A stretch of 64,000 bases of DNA from Cytobacillus oceanisediminis 2691 (lineage in GTDB: Bacteria > Bacillota > Bacilli > Bacillales > Cytobacillaceae): positions 1,463,501-1,527,500 of the forward strand of contig NZ_CP015506.1 in assembly GCF_000294775.2 (NCBI RefSeq), in the 5' to 3' direction. The position numbers and the translations under genes were made by a program. Below are positions 1 through 10,895 of this stretch, one piece after another (position 1 is the stretch's first letter; every line of letters begins with the position of its first letter). The notes under the pieces were generated by a model. The model was not told where the DNA came from. It saw only the letters and a program-made list of their open reading frames with translations, and searched no databases.

Positions 1-374
1 CAAAACACCTATATCAGGATGAATATATCATTATGAATGGACGCGAAGTGTTCAAATTTGCGGTTCGCCAAATGGGTGAAAGCTGCATCAACGTACTTGA
101 TAAGGCTGGATTATCCAAAGAAGATGTAGATTTCCTAATTCCTCATCAGGCGAATATCCGCATTATGGAAGCTTCCCGCCAAAGATTGGAACTCCCGGTT
201 GAGAAGATGTCGAAAACAGTGGATAAATACGGAAATACTTCTGCTTCATCTATTCCAATTGCATTGGTGGAAGAACTGGAAGCGGGTAAAATTAAAGATG
301 ATGATTTGCTCGTGATGGTCGGCTTCGGCGGAGGGCTAACTTGGGGAGCCATTGCGATGAGATGGGGAAGATAA
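1..374 (+). CDS. fabH: 3-oxoacyl-ACP synthase III, C-terminal part (5' end outside window)
   Basis: Condenses acetyl-CoA (or a branched acyl-CoA) with malonyl-ACP to start fatty-acid synthesis in the cytosol. Only the last ~124 codons are present; the reading frame is open from the left edge and has no start here. Visible family marks are PHQAN, which carries the catalytic His, and YGNTSASS, which carries the catalytic Asn. The [10 protein letters not shown] tail is typical of the C-terminus. fabF follows after 48 nt, the usual Bacillus fabHA-fabF pair (established gene order). Its promoter and any FapR site would lie upstream of the window. Confidence 0.95.
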   Translation, partial: KHLYQDEYIIMNGREVFKFAVRQMGESCINVLDKAGLSKEDVDFLIPHQANIRIMEASRQRLELPVEKMSKTVDKYGNTSASSIPIALVEELEAGKIKDDDLLVMVGFGGGLTWGAIAMRWGR

Positions 375-422
375 GATACCTCATTTTAAATATGATGATA
401 ATTTAAAAGGAGCTGCATCAAA

Positions 423-1661
423 ATGAATAAAAGAAGAGTTGTCGTTACAGGCATCGGAGCTGTAACACCGCTTGGAAATAATACAGAGACGACATGGAAC
501 AATATTAAATCAGGGGTTTCGGGTGTTGGTCCTCTGACTAGATTAAATGCAGATGAATATCCGGCTAAGGTAGCTGCTGAGGTAAAGGATTTCAATCCCG
601 AAGAATATATTGACAAAAAAGATGCCAGAAAAATGGACCGCTTCACACACTATGCTGTTGCTTCAGCCTTTATGGCTGTAAAGGATGCGAACCTTCAGAT
701 CACAGATGAAAATGCGCATCGGATCGGTGTTTGGATTGGTTCAGGCATTGGCGGTATGGAAACTTTTGAAAATCAATATGAGACATTTATGAAACGCGGG
801 TACAGAAGGGTGAGCCCCTTCTTCGTTCCAATGATGATTCCGGATATGGCAACGGGTCAGGTCTCCATTTACTTAGGGGCGAAAGGGTTTAACTCTTGTA
901 CTGTAACTGCATGTGCCACTGGTACAAACTCAATTGGCGATGCCTTTAAGGTTATTCAGCGCGGCGATGCCGATGCGATGATCTCCGGGGGAGCAGAAGC
1001 GCCAATCACAAAAATGTCTGTGGCTGGATTTTGTGCCAACACTGCGCTTTCAACCAATCCAGATCCAAAAACAGCAAGCCGTCCATTTGATCAAAATCGT
1101 GATGGATTTGTTATTGGAGAAGGTGCAGGGATTGTCGTACTTGAAGAATTGGAGCATGCACTTGCCCGCGGCGCAAAAATTTATGCTGAAATCGTCGGCT
1201 ATGGCGCTACCGGGGATGCTTATCATATCACTGCACCTGCTCCAGGCGGAGAAGGCGGAGCAAGAGCCATGAAAATGGCGATTGAAGACGGCGGCTTAAA
1301 GCCGGAAGATATTGATTATATTAATGCCCATGGTACAAGTACAGATTATAATGATAAATTTGAAACATTGGCAATAAAAGAGGTGTTCGGGGAGCATGCT
1401 TATAAATTGGCAGTAAGCTCGACTAAATCCATGACGGGACATCTTCTGGGAGCTGCAGGCGGAATTGAAGCCATTTTCACAGTTCTGGCTATGAAGGAAG
1501 GGATCCTGCCGCCGACCATTAATCTTGAAAACCCGGATCCTGAATGTGATCTGGATTATGTTCCAAATAAGGCAAGGGAAAAAGAAATAACAGCTGCAAT
1601 GAGCAATTCCCTTGGCTTTGGCGGCCACAATGCAACCATCGTCTTTAAAAGATATGAATAA
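423..1661 (+). CDS. fabF: 3-oxoacyl-ACP synthase II
   Basis: Elongating condensing enzyme of type II fatty-acid synthesis. It adds two carbons from malonyl-ACP to an acyl chain held on the enzyme. The 412 aa match the family length. The Cys-His-His triad is visible: C164 in TACATGT, H303 in [11 protein letters not shown] and H340 in [12 protein letters not shown]. The ATG at 423 has an AAAGGAG site upstream. It is probably co-transcribed with fabH and ends at a hairpin terminator just downstream. Confidence 0.98.
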   Translation: MNKRRVVVTGIGAVTPLGNNTETTWNNIKSGVSGVGPLTRLNADEYPAKVAAEVKDFNPEEYIDKKDARKMDRFTHYAVASAFMAVKDANLQITDENAHRIGVWIGSGIGGMETFENQYETFMKRGYRRVSPFFVPMMIPDMATGQVSIYLGAKGFNSCTVTACATGTNSIGDAFKVIQRGDADAMISGGAEAPITKMSVAGFCANTALSTNPDPKTASRPFDQNRDGFVIGEGAGIVVLEELEHALARGAKIYAEIVGYGATGDAYHITAPAPGGEGGARAMKMAIEDGGLKPEDIDYINAHGTSTDYNDKFETLAIKEVFGEHAYKLAVSSTKSMTGHLLGAAGGIEAIFTVLAMKEGILPPTINLENPDPECDLDYVPNKAREKEITAAMSNSLGFGGHNATIVFKRYE

Positions 1662-1672
1662 AAACTAAACCA

Positions 1673-1720
1673 GAGCCGATTCAATGGAAGATGAACCTCC
1701 TTTGAATCGGCTTTTTATTT
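1673..1720 (+). terminator. Rho-independent terminator of fabHF
   Basis: GCCGATTCAA pairs with TTGAATCGGC and is followed by TTTTTATTTT, right after fabF. Confidence 0.85.
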
Positions 1721-1784
1721 TGAAGAACAAAATGCTGCCGCATACATAAAATTTATTAACTATCGAATAAATGGAGGTGGGAAA

Positions 1785-2572
1785 ATGGGATAGTCAAAAC
1801 AGATTTATGGCTCGAAGAAAGTTTTAATGAACCGCTTAAAATATGTGAAAAACTTATAGGACCCTTTAATGATCATAACCCCCAAAAAATATACGAATAC
1901 TTAATGGATTTCGGCATGTATAAACCTGACCGGTTCAGCAGGAATGATTTTAAGGAATTAAAAGAAAAAGAAACATGGAATCTAGCAGAAAAAATATACT
2001 TAAAGTATAGGAAGAAGTGGGGCGGTCCTAAAATTGATGTTTATATATTCCCGTCGGCAGGAGGAGGCCCTTTTTCGCGGCATTCCGGAAAATCGGGAGT
2101 TTCATTTGCGAATATGATCTTTCTGTTTCTTCCTTCTGATATAGGAGAGGACGAAATAGAGGCTTTATTTGTGCATGAATATCACCATGCTTGCAGAATT
2201 AACTCACAGAAAAAAACGCTTGAAGAATTTACGCTGCTAGATTCCATCATATTGGAAGGGCTTGCCGAACATGCGGTAGAAATTCACTGTGGCAAGAAAT
2301 TCAGAGGGTCCTGGTGCAGCAGATACTCAAAAGATGAAATCAGGAATTTCTGGGATAAATTGATTAAAATTCATCTGAAATTAAAAAAGAATGAGAGGCT
2401 TCATCAGAAGATACTGTATGGTGAAAGACCCTACCCTCCATTACTTGGTTATGCTGCTGGCTACGAAATTGTAAGGGGATTTAGAGAGAAAAAAAGTTTT
2501 TCTACAAAACTATCTTTTAGTGCGCCATCCGAATATTTTGTGGATCAAACTTTATATAAACTGGAGTCGTAA
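1785..2572 (+). pseudogene. yjaZ: YjaZ-type DUF2268 putative Zn-protease, frameshifted at codon 2
   Basis: Position between fabF and appD and the C-terminal sequence match Bacillus YjaZ (DUF2268, predicted zinc metalloprotease). The HEYHH metal motif is encoded near 2174-2188. The natural start appears to be ATG 1785, which has a strong GGAGGTGG site, but this frame hits TAG at 1791. From ATA 1790 another frame reads IVKTDLWLEESFNEPLKICE and runs without a stop into the open frame and the HExxH region. One extra G in the GGG run at 1787-1789 would join the two into a ~262-aa protein, about the length I recall for YjaZ. The first usable in-frame start, ATG 1904, has no ribosome site and would give 222 aa. 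It is either a genuine frameshift or a homopolymer sequencing error. Enzyme activity is inferred from the motif only. Confidence 0.75.
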
Positions 2573-2579
2573 TCGCTTT

Positions 2580-2608
2580 AAAGCCCTAAAATGTGGGCTT
2601 TTTTTTTA
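2580..2608 (+). terminator. Terminator after yjaZ
   Basis: AAAGCCC pairs with GGGCTTT around an 8-nt loop, followed by a run of nine T. Confidence 0.8.
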
Positions 2609-2646
2609 GTGGAGGAAAATGAATCTTAACAAATTTTAAAAAAATC

Positions 2647-2675
2647 TTGCAATTGTAATAACTTTGTAATAATAT
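2647..2675 (+). promoter_or_regulatory. Sigma-A promoter of the app operon
   Basis: TTGCAA (2647-2652), 17-nt spacer, TAATAT (2670-2675). It lies 55 nt before the appD start and downstream of the yjaZ terminator, so the app operon has its own transcript. Confidence 0.65.
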
Positions 2676-2729
2676 TTTAGACAAATAGAATGAATTAACA
2701 GAATAATTCGAAAAGGTAAGAGGTGTCCT

Positions 2730-3755
2730 ATGAGCGCAAATCCCCGTCAACATAAAGACGCACCATTACTAGAGGTGAAGAATTTAGAAACGGCTTTTTC
2801 CATAGATGGTACATACTATAATGCAGTTGATAATGTTTCTTTTAGAGTTAAGCCTAGACAAATAGTTGGAATCGTAGGAGAGTCGGGCTGCGGTAAATCT
2901 GTAATGAGCCTCTCTGTCATGAAGCTCCTGCCTAAAGGAATTGGCCAAATCCGAAATGGAGAAATCATCTTTGACGGTATTCATTTGGAGAAGATGACAG
3001 ATTCAGAGATTAATAAAATCAGGGGAAAAGACATCGCAATGATTTTCCAGGAGCCTATGACTTCTTTAAATCCTGTTTTTTCTATTGGGTTCCAGCTGCA
3101 GGAAGTATTATTCAATCATATGAAAATCTCCAAAAAAGAAGCGCGGCTTAAGAGTATCGCACTTCTAAAAAGTGTGGGAATATCAAGGCCTGAAAAAATT
3201 GTAGATGAATATCCGCATCAGCTTTCAGGAGGTATGAGGCAAAGGGTCATGATCGCCATCGCCATTGCCTGCCAGCCGAAGCTATTGATCGCCGATGAGC
3301 CGACAACTGCTCTGGATGTTACTGTACAAGCCCAAATTCTTGAGCTTTTAAAAGAAATCCAGGAAGTCAACGATATGTCCGTCATTCTGATTACTCATGA
3401 CCTGGGTGTTGTGGCCGAGATGTGTGATGAGGTCATTGTTATGTATGCAGGAAAGATAGCAGAACGGACTGATGTAGATTCCTTATTTCACAATCCAAAA
3501 CATCCTTATACTCAGCTCCTGATGGGAGCTATTCCGAAAATGGATGAAGAAGTGGAAAAGCTAAGCACAATAAAAGGAATTGTGCCTTCATTAAAAAATA
3601 TGCCTAAAACAGGGTGCAAATTTGCGGCGCGCTGCCCTAAGGCAATGCCTGAATGCCTGACTGTTACACCTCGATTGGCAGAAAATGAAGCAGGACATGA
3701 GGTTGCCTGTCTGCTTTACGAGACAAGCCAGCCGAAACAAGAGGTGAACGCATGA
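2730..3755 (+). CDS. appD: Oligopeptide ABC transporter ATP-binding protein AppD
   Basis: One of two ATPases that power oligopeptide import on the inner face of the membrane. Walker A GESGCGKS is at residues 50-57, the signature LSGGMRQR near 163 and Walker B LLIADEP near 183, followed by a His-switch ITHD. The C-terminus has the peptide-transporter extension with four cysteines ([15 protein letters not shown] then VACLL), a likely iron-sulphur or metal site. First gene of appDFABC; its end overlaps the appF start in ATGATGA. B. subtilis has the same gene order. Confidence 0.95.
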   Translation: MSANPRQHKDAPLLEVKNLETAFSIDGTYYNAVDNVSFRVKPRQIVGIVGESGCGKSVMSLSVMKLLPKGIGQIRNGEIIFDGIHLEKMTDSEINKIRGKDIAMIFQEPMTSLNPVFSIGFQLQEVLFNHMKISKKEARLKSIALLKSVGISRPEKIVDEYPHQLSGGMRQRVMIAIAIACQPKLLIADEPTTALDVTVQAQILELLKEIQEVNDMSVILITHDLGVVAEMCDEVIVMYAGKIAERTDVDSLFHNPKHPYTQLLMGAIPKMDEEVEKLSTIKGIVPSLKNMPKTGCKFAARCPKAMPECLTVTPRLAENEAGHEVACLLYETSQPKQEVNA

Positions 3756-4771
3756 TGAGTACAGAGCATAATAACACAGCTGTTTTAAAAAAGGATAAAA
3801 GCAGCAATGAAGTGCTTTTAGAGGTTAAGAACTTAAAGACTTACTATCCAATAAAAGGCGGAATCCTTAGAAAGACTGTGGCGGTCGTTAAGGCTGTCGA
3901 CGATATTTCCTTTGAAATTAAGAAAGGGGAGACGCTGGGGCTGGTGGGGGAATCAGGCTGCGGAAAATCAACCGCAGGCAGAACGATCCTCAGACTTCTA
4001 GAACCAACAGACGGACAAATCATATTTGACGGACAGGATATCACAAATGTAAGAGGAACCAGTCTAAGGAAAATCCGCCAGGACTTCCAGATGGTTTTCC
4101 AGGATCCTTATGCATCATTAAATCCCACGATGATGGTTGGGCATCTTGTGTCAGAGCCCATCAGGAACTATAACAGCAAATCCGAAAAAGAACTTAAGCC
4201 GGAAGTAATGGATCTTCTTGCGAAAGTGGGGCTGCCTGAAGATGCTTACTATAAATACCCGCATGAGTTTTCCGGCGGGCAAAGACAGCGTATCGGAATC
4301 GCAAGGGCACTGGCTTTAAGACCAAAGCTCATTATTGCGGATGAGCCTGTTTCCGCCCTGGATGTATCGGTCCAATCTCAGGTATTGAATCTGCTGAAAG
4401 AGCTTCAGGATGAATTTGATCTTACTTTCTTATTTATAGCCCACGATTTGAGTGTAGTTAAACATATGAGTGACCGGATTGGGGTTATGTATCTTGGTGG
4501 CCTTGTAGAAGTCGCTGAAAAGGACAGCCTCTATGCAGAGCCTTTGCATCCTTATACTCAAGCTCTAATCTCTGCGATCCCGGAACCGGATCCGCGCAAG
4601 AAAAAGGAAAGAATTATTTTAGAGGGGGATGTGCCAAGCCCGATTGATCCTCCAAAAGGATGTACCTTCCATCCGCGCTGCGCGCATGCAATGCCGGAGT
4701 GCCAAAGTGTAAAACCGCACTTAAAGGAGGTGAAGCCTGGGCATAGAGTCGCTTGTCACTTATATAAATAA
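3752..4771 (+). CDS. appF: Oligopeptide ABC transporter ATP-binding protein AppF
   Basis: Second ATPase of the App importer, expected to pair with AppD. Walker A GESGCGKS is at 66-73; the signature FSGGQRQR and the Walker B IIADEP follow. The C-terminal four-Cys extension is kept (GCTFHPRCAHAMPEC, VACHLYK). ATG 3752 and ATG 3755 both lie in the overlap with the appD stop, so translation is probably coupled. 339 aa is normal for the OppF family. Confidence 0.95.
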   Translation: MMSTEHNNTAVLKKDKSSNEVLLEVKNLKTYYPIKGGILRKTVAVVKAVDDISFEIKKGETLGLVGESGCGKSTAGRTILRLLEPTDGQIIFDGQDITNVRGTSLRKIRQDFQMVFQDPYASLNPTMMVGHLVSEPIRNYNSKSEKELKPEVMDLLAKVGLPEDAYYKYPHEFSGGQRQRIGIARALALRPKLIIADEPVSALDVSVQSQVLNLLKELQDEFDLTFLFIAHDLSVVKHMSDRIGVMYLGGLVEVAEKDSLYAEPLHPYTQALISAIPEPDPRKKKERIILEGDVPSPIDPPKGCTFHPRCAHAMPECQSVKPHLKEVKPGHRVACHLYK

Positions 4772-4806
4772 GGCTTTGTCAAAAAATATTTTTCGGGGGG
4801 AAACTA

Positions 4807-6537
4807 ATGAAGAAATCAGCATTTTGGCTGCTATCACTTCTGCTGGTCATGTCTGTATTCCTGGCAGCATGTTCTGGCGGCGGAGAGAAAGCCAGCACTG
4901 AAAAGGAACCAAAAGATGATGGGAAAGCATCAGGAGAAGCTCAAGAGGGTGGAACAGTAACATTCGGTTACACTCAGCCATTTAAAGGTGTTTTATCTTA
5001 TGCTTATTACGAGGGTGAAGATGATGTCAATGCCCTTCAGTTTATGCATGAAGGCTTGCTCAAAGTAAATGATGAGCTTATATCTGAACCGAATCTGGCA
5101 GATTATGAGTTATCTGAAGACAATACTAAATTAACTTTCAAGCTTAAGCAAGGAGTTAAATGGCATGATGGTGAAGAATTAACAGCAGAAGATATGGAAT
5201 TTGCATGGTATTTAATTGCTGATCCAACTTATGAAGGTGCACGTTTTGCTAACGTAGCAATGATCAAAGGTGCTCAAGAATATAAAGACGGAAAAGCTGA
5301 GTCAATTGAAGGGATCAAGGTAGTTGATGATTATACAATTGAAGTGACAGTAACTGAGCCTTCTGTTAACTTATTGGAAAATATTTGGGTTTATCCTGAG
5401 CCAAAGCACCATTACGGGGATATTTCTTCTAAAGAGCTTCCGGACTCAGATCAAATCCGTAAAACTCCAATCGGTGTAGGGCCTTTTAAGGTGAAAAACA
5501 TCGTACCTGGTGAAATGGTTGAATTTGAGCGTTTTGATGATTACTGGCAAGGACCAGCTAAATTGGATGGTGTAGTTTACAAAATTATTGATGGTTCTCT
5601 TGCGCAAGGTTTAGTGCAAAACGGAGAAATCGATGTTATTGAAGCTCCAAAAGATCAGTGGGAAGCTATTAAAGCTCTTGACAATGTAAATCCAGTAGAA
5701 GCAGATGCCATGTCTTACAGCTATATCGCTTTTGACTGGGGTCATTATGACACTAAAAAAGGTGTAGTAGTTTCTGATAACAAGAAATTCCAGAACAAAT
5801 CCCTTCGCCATGCTATGGCACACGCAATTGACCGTCAGGCATTTATCGATGGCTTTGCAAACGGATTAGGAAAACCATTAAACACTCCTTTCCCATCAGT
5901 ATCTTGGGCAAAAATTGATGATTCAGAACTCAATCAGTATGAGTATGATCCAGAGAAAGCAAAGAAATTACTTGACGAAGCAGGCTATGTAGATAAAGAC
6001 GGCGACGGCTTCCGTGAAGATCCAGAAGGCAAGCCATTTACAATTAATTTTGATGCAATGGCAGGCGCTGAAACTTCAGAAGCCCGTGCTCAATTCATCC
6101 TTCAATCCTGGCAGGAAGTTGGCTTAAATGCTAAGCTAAACGGCGGTTCATTAAAAGATTTCAACCTATTCTATGACACTATTGAAGCAGATGACCCATC
6201 TGTTGAAACATTCATGGGTGCTTGGGGACTTGCTAATGATCCAGATCCAGCTGGAATCTGGTTATCTACTGACAAGTGGAACATGTGGAGATGGTACAGT
6301 GAAAAGTCTGATGAGCTAATCAAGAAAGGGGTATCTTTCCCTGAAGATGCTAGTAAAGATGTAACTGAACACCGTCAGGAAGTCTACAACGAATGGCAAA
6401 AGCTTGTTAACGAAGAATTGCCGATCATTTTCTTCGAGCAGCGTGTAGATCCATGGGCGATCAACAAGCGTGTTGGCGGAGTGAAAGTAACTCCATTTGG
6501 AACTGATGAGTTCCACAAGTGGCACATTGTAGAGTAA
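4807..6537 (+). CDS. appA: Oligopeptide-binding lipoprotein AppA
   Basis: Extracellular substrate-binding protein of the App importer, SBP_bac_5 family. The N-terminus is a lipoprotein signal peptide with lipobox LAAC (lipidated C22), followed by a Gly/Ser/Lys-rich linker of about 30 aa. The body has family features such as LKQGVKWHDGEELTAEDMEF and the region of peptide-pocket contacts near LRHAMAHAIDR. 576 aa is full length. The start has a GGGGGGAAACTA site. It is followed by a large hairpin before appB. Confidence 0.95.
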   Translation: MKKSAFWLLSLLLVMSVFLAACSGGGEKASTEKEPKDDGKASGEAQEGGTVTFGYTQPFKGVLSYAYYEGEDDVNALQFMHEGLLKVNDELISEPNLADYELSEDNTKLTFKLKQGVKWHDGEELTAEDMEFAWYLIADPTYEGARFANVAMIKGAQEYKDGKAESIEGIKVVDDYTIEVTVTEPSVNLLENIWVYPEPKHHYGDISSKELPDSDQIRKTPIGVGPFKVKNIVPGEMVEFERFDDYWQGPAKLDGVVYKIIDGSLAQGLVQNGEIDVIEAPKDQWEAIKALDNVNPVEADAMSYSYIAFDWGHYDTKKGVVVSDNKKFQNKSLRHAMAHAIDRQAFIDGFANGLGKPLNTPFPSVSWAKIDDSELNQYEYDPEKAKKLLDEAGYVDKDGDGFREDPEGKPFTINFDAMAGAETSEARAQFILQSWQEVGLNAKLNGGSLKDFNLFYDTIEADDPSVETFMGAWGLANDPDPAGIWLSTDKWNMWRWYSEKSDELIKKGVSFPEDASKDVTEHRQEVYNEWQKLVNEELPIIFFEQRVDPWAINKRVGGVKVTPFGTDEFHKWHIVE

Positions 6538-6549
6538 TAGGGTAAAAGG

Positions 6550-6596
6550 AACCTGTATTCCTTGGGGGGATTTTGTTCTCCCAAGGAATACAAGTT
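6550..6596 (+). promoter_or_regulatory. Stem-loop between appA and appB
   Basis: TGTATTCCTTGGGGG (6554-6568) pairs with CTCCCAAGGAATACA (6578-6592), with flanking AAC/GTT extending the stem. There is no good T-run, and the rest of the operon continues directly. It is more likely a partial terminator or mRNA-stabilising hairpin that keeps the binding protein more abundant than the permeases (inference). Confidence 0.75.
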
Positions 6597-6636
6597 TAAC
6601 CAGCGAATAAATTTTTGTTTGGTAAGGGGAATGGAA

Positions 6637-7602
6637 ATGCTACAGTACACAATTCGACGACTCATAGGTATGATTCCAATAATTTTCCTTATCTCAGTAG
6701 TGGTTTTCACCCTCGCAAAGCTTATGCCTGGTGATGCCCTATCTGGAAAAATTGACCCATTAAACTCAGATCCGGAGTATATTGAAGAAATGCGTGAGCA
6801 GATGGGATTGAATGATCCTATTCCTGTGCAGTATGTCCGCTGGATGAGTGGTGTGGTCCAAGGAGATTTTGGAGATTCATTTGTTCATAAGCGCCCGGTT
6901 ATGGAATTAATTGGTGACCGTTTGCCGAACACGATCATTTTAGGAATATCAGCTCTTTTAATTACTTATTTATTAGCCTTTTTAATGGGAAGATACTCTG
7001 GGCGATTTGCCTATAGCATGGGAGATTATTTAATATCAGCCTTTAACTATCTAGCACTTGCAATTCCCAGCTTTGTTGCAGCTTTGGTTGCCATTTATAT
7101 TTTTGCCATCAATCTTGGATGGGTTCCAGCCAGTGGAAGTATCGGCAGCGGGGTAGAAGCGGGAACACTGGAATATTATTTAAGTAAAGCAAAACATACA
7201 GTATTGCCGGCTATTGTCCTGGGAGCCATGGCTACAGCCGCTTACACACAGTTCTTGAGAAATGATATGATCGAAAGCTCTCGCAAGGATTATGTTCGTA
7301 CAGCAAGAGCTAAAGGTACGAAAGAATCTGCGATTTATAATAAGCACATTCTAAGAAACTCAATCATACCTATTGTTACATTACTTGGATTCGATATTGC
7401 CAATCTTTTTGGAGGGGCAATTATCACAGAAACCATTTTCACATACCCTGGCATCGGTTATTTATTCGTAGAATCAGTTAATGCACGTGATTATTCTGTC
7501 ATGATGGCCATTGCCATGATGCTGACTATTTTGACCCTGATTGGAAATTTAGTTGCAGATTTACTATATGGTCTAGTAGATCCGCGTATTCGTTTAAGTT
7601 AG
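6637..7602 (+). CDS. appB: Oligopeptide ABC transporter permease AppB
   Basis: First membrane subunit of the App importer, BPD_transp_1 (OppB/DppB) family. I chose ATG 6637 because AAGGGGA at 6624-6630 is well spaced to it; ATG 6631 is directly adjacent to that site and earlier starts fall in the hairpin. The product, MLQYTIRRLIGMIPIIFLIS and onward, is 321 aa. It has an N-terminal transmembrane helix, a periplasm-facing loop, then five more helices. The EAA loop YVRTARAKGTKESAI contacts the ATPases. Confidence 0.95.
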   Translation: MLQYTIRRLIGMIPIIFLISVVVFTLAKLMPGDALSGKIDPLNSDPEYIEEMREQMGLNDPIPVQYVRWMSGVVQGDFGDSFVHKRPVMELIGDRLPNTIILGISALLITYLLAFLMGRYSGRFAYSMGDYLISAFNYLALAIPSFVAALVAIYIFAINLGWVPASGSIGSGVEAGTLEYYLSKAKHTVLPAIVLGAMATAAYTQFLRNDMIESSRKDYVRTARAKGTKESAIYNKHILRNSIIPIVTLLGFDIANLFGGAIITETIFTYPGIGYLFVESVNARDYSVMMAIAMMLTILTLIGNLVADLLYGLVDPRIRLS

Positions 7603-7614
7603 GTAGGTGGGAGT

Positions 7615-8535
7615 ATGGAACCATCAATATCACAGCAAACTTCGCCAGGTTTAGCAGAACCTGTTAAACCTCCGAAGAGTCAATCACCATGGGCTCTCGC
7701 CCGCCGCAAGTTTTTGCGCAATAAAGTAGCAATGGTCAGTCTGGTCTTCCTGCTGCTGGTCTGTGCAATGTCCATATTGGCTGAGCCGCTAACTATGCCA
7801 GTTGAGGAGACAGCTAAGATCAATTTAACACAAATGAGTAAAGAACCATCTGCTGAACACTACTTTGGCACTGACAAGTCAGGCAGAGACGTCTTTGCCA
7901 GAACTCTGCACGGCGGCAAGACTTCACTCTTGCTTGCATTCTCTATCACGCTAGCTGTTATTACTATTGGTACTCTTGTTGGTGCTACTGCGGGGTATTT
8001 TGGCGGCTGGGTCGATAATGCCCTAATGAGATTTACAGACTTTATGATGAACTTCCCATTCCTGCTATTTGTTATCGTATTAAAATCAATTTTTATCGAA
8101 TCAAGTACAGGAACCCTTATATTCGTAATAAGTGTACTCAGCTGGACAGGAACTGCCCGTCTTGTGCGAAGCAAGGTCATGGCTGAGAAGGAAAATGAAT
8201 ATATTATGAGTGCGGTTTCCATCGGATGCTCTGCACCAAAGACCATTTTTAAACACTTGCTGCCGAATGTAATGTCAACCATTATCGTTCAGGCAACCAT
8301 TACACTGGCAGCGATGATTGTAGCTGAAACAGGCCTAAGCTTCTTGGGATTCGGTGTTCCGATCAACATTCCTACGTGGGGGAATATGCTTCAGGAAGCA
8401 AGAAGTCCGGATGTTTTAACCAGTAAGTGGTGGATATGGATTCCGCCAGCTGCGGTTTTAACATTTACAATCCTATCGATCAACTTCATTGGAGAAGGCT
8501 TAAAAGATGCCTTCAATCCTAAATCCAACAGATAG
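7615..8535 (+). CDS. appC: Oligopeptide ABC transporter permease AppC
   Basis: Second membrane subunit, OppC/DppC family, 306 aa. It has the N-terminal OppC_N segment (LARRKFLRNKVAMVSLVFL) and the HYFGTDKSGRDVFART motif typical of OppC proteins. The EAA-loop equivalent is EYIMSAVSIGCSAPKTIFKH. It starts 12 nt after appB with a GGTGGGAG site. Last gene of appDFABC. Confidence 0.95.
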   Translation: MEPSISQQTSPGLAEPVKPPKSQSPWALARRKFLRNKVAMVSLVFLLLVCAMSILAEPLTMPVEETAKINLTQMSKEPSAEHYFGTDKSGRDVFARTLHGGKTSLLLAFSITLAVITIGTLVGATAGYFGGWVDNALMRFTDFMMNFPFLLFVIVLKSIFIESSTGTLIFVISVLSWTGTARLVRSKVMAEKENEYIMSAVSIGCSAPKTIFKHLLPNVMSTIIVQATITLAAMIVAETGLSFLGFGVPINIPTWGNMLQEARSPDVLTSKWWIWIPPAAVLTFTILSINFIGEGLKDAFNPKSNR

Positions 8536-8540
8536 TTAAG

Positions 8541-8574
8541 AAACGCCTATTTCAGGCGTTTTTTTGTTTTTTTC
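8541..8574 (+). terminator. Terminator of the app operon
   Basis: AAACGCCT pairs with AGGCGTTT, followed by TTTTTGTTTTTTT. Confidence 0.85.
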
Positions 8575-8663
8575 AGGCTAATAGCTTGTACATATCCGAA
8601 CAGCTTCCTTCATATACATGTAAAAAAAGACTGGGAGTGAGTTTATGGCAGCATTAAGACCTT

Positions 8664-8906
8664 TTGGGACTCACGCATATAGTAAAGAAAATGTTATTTA
8701 GGGCATTTTGGCTTTTAACTGGTTTTGGGATTTCTGTTTCAGGAGGAGTCAGTGTAATAGGGTATTTAAATTTGCTTACAACTGGACATACCTTCAAAGA
8801 ATATCTCTATTTTATTATCTCGCGTCCAGAATGTTATTTGCTTCCGATCGGTATTATTATTATAACTTTAAGCATATATTTTCCTTATTCAAGTGTGAAT
8901 GAATAA
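8664..8906 (+). CDS. Small membrane protein of unknown function
   Basis: 80 aa if the TTG at 8664 is used. Two hydrophobic helices are clear: residues ~13-38 (FRAFWLLTGFGISVSGGVSV) and ~58-75 (YLLPIGIIIITLSIYF). They are separated by a short polar loop. I do not recognise a named family. The start is uncertain. ATG 8691 gives MLFRAFWLL with a weak site. The best ribosome site (GGGAGTGAG) serves ATG 8645, which opens an 18-codon frame overlapping this one. The gene could be translationally coupled to that leader peptide or carry a small frameshift. Confidence 0.55.
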   Translation: MGLTHIVKKMLFRAFWLLTGFGISVSGGVSVIGYLNLLTTGHTFKEYLYFIISRPECYLLPIGIIIITLSIYFPYSSVNE

Positions 8907-9041
8907 AGGGAAGGTATTTATTCAGCAATGTCATTACAAAATTTATTACAAAAAATGGATTGCGAGTGCAATATAGGAATAAATTTACGGCCTACTGCCC
9001 ATACTGAGTGACAAATAGTTTGTTGAAGTGGGGGTTGAAAA

Positions 9042-9788
9042 ATGTTGTATCTTCATGATGTTTGGGTGAATTGGTTTGAAGGAGAGGAGAATGGATACAA
9101 TGTATGCCATTTTCATGAATGGAGAAAAGATGATGGCGTAGAACTGCTTGATCAGGTTCCGCTGTTAAAGATTGACCCGGTTCTTTTTAATTATATTGAA
9201 AATGATCTTTCTGAGCTGCCACAACAACTGCTAGACGATATTTATCAAAAAGCTTACTTAAGGAAAAATCATGAACGCATTCAATTGGAGTATTGTTTTG
9301 TTGTTTCAGACGGGACAGGCATATTGGCAGTCGATACGATCGGCTACAATATCCCTATCAGAAAAAGCAGACTTATCCCGCGGCAGGAGCAGCTGGCATA
9401 TGAAATGCTTGAAAATCAGGAAACGGCAGCCTATTCGTTTAATGATCAAACAGCATTAAAGGAATTTCATATCCTTTCTCCATCTCCGGATTTGATGGCA
9501 GGCCTGACGAGAAAAGAAAGACAGCTTAAACAGCTGCTGTTTATGGCGCTGGATCAGCTTCACTCTTCCAAAAATGATGCTGAGATCCGATATTGGTATA
9601 CGGAGTGGAGCCCGGAACGCTATTCGAAAATACAGTCAATGAACTTTGAAGAGGCATGGTATGAACTTTACGATGAAAGTAAATACGGCTGGTCAGGTAA
9701 ACACGAGAAGTTTTGTGAAAATTTAATTAAAGGACAGCCGTTTTTTGAGAAGATGTGGGAAATGGAGCATGGTCCAAAAGTGAATTAG
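9042..9788 (+). CDS. yjbA: UPF0736 family protein YjbA
   Basis: 248 aa, soluble, no signal peptide, rich in aromatic and acidic residues. Its length and position between the app operon and trpS match B. subtilis YjbA (UPF0736/DUF3603). No biochemical role is known to me. ATG 9042 has a GTGGGGGT site. It converges on trpS and shares a bidirectional terminator with it. Confidence 0.85.
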   Translation: MLYLHDVWVNWFEGEENGYNVCHFHEWRKDDGVELLDQVPLLKIDPVLFNYIENDLSELPQQLLDDIYQKAYLRKNHERIQLEYCFVVSDGTGILAVDTIGYNIPIRKSRLIPRQEQLAYEMLENQETAAYSFNDQTALKEFHILSPSPDLMAGLTRKERQLKQLLFMALDQLHSSKNDAEIRYWYTEWSPERYSKIQSMNFEEAWYELYDESKYGWSGKHEKFCENLIKGQPFFEKMWEMEHGPKVN

Positions 9789-9796
9789 AAAAAATA

Positions 9797-10822
<1,026 letters not shown>

Positions 10823-10895
10823 TTAATCGGCTTAAAAGATCATGAATTGACAGGCGGTGAAGGGGAATTTTTGTGCTATAAGCATAAAAAAGCAT

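Noticed and set aside
386-646. Minus-strand open frame inside fabF
   Set aside because: Shadow of fabF on the opposite strand; no ribosome site and no family features.
8708-8902. Second open frame across the 80-aa membrane protein gene
   Set aside because: Overlaps in another frame, with poor start context and no coherent hydrophobic pattern.
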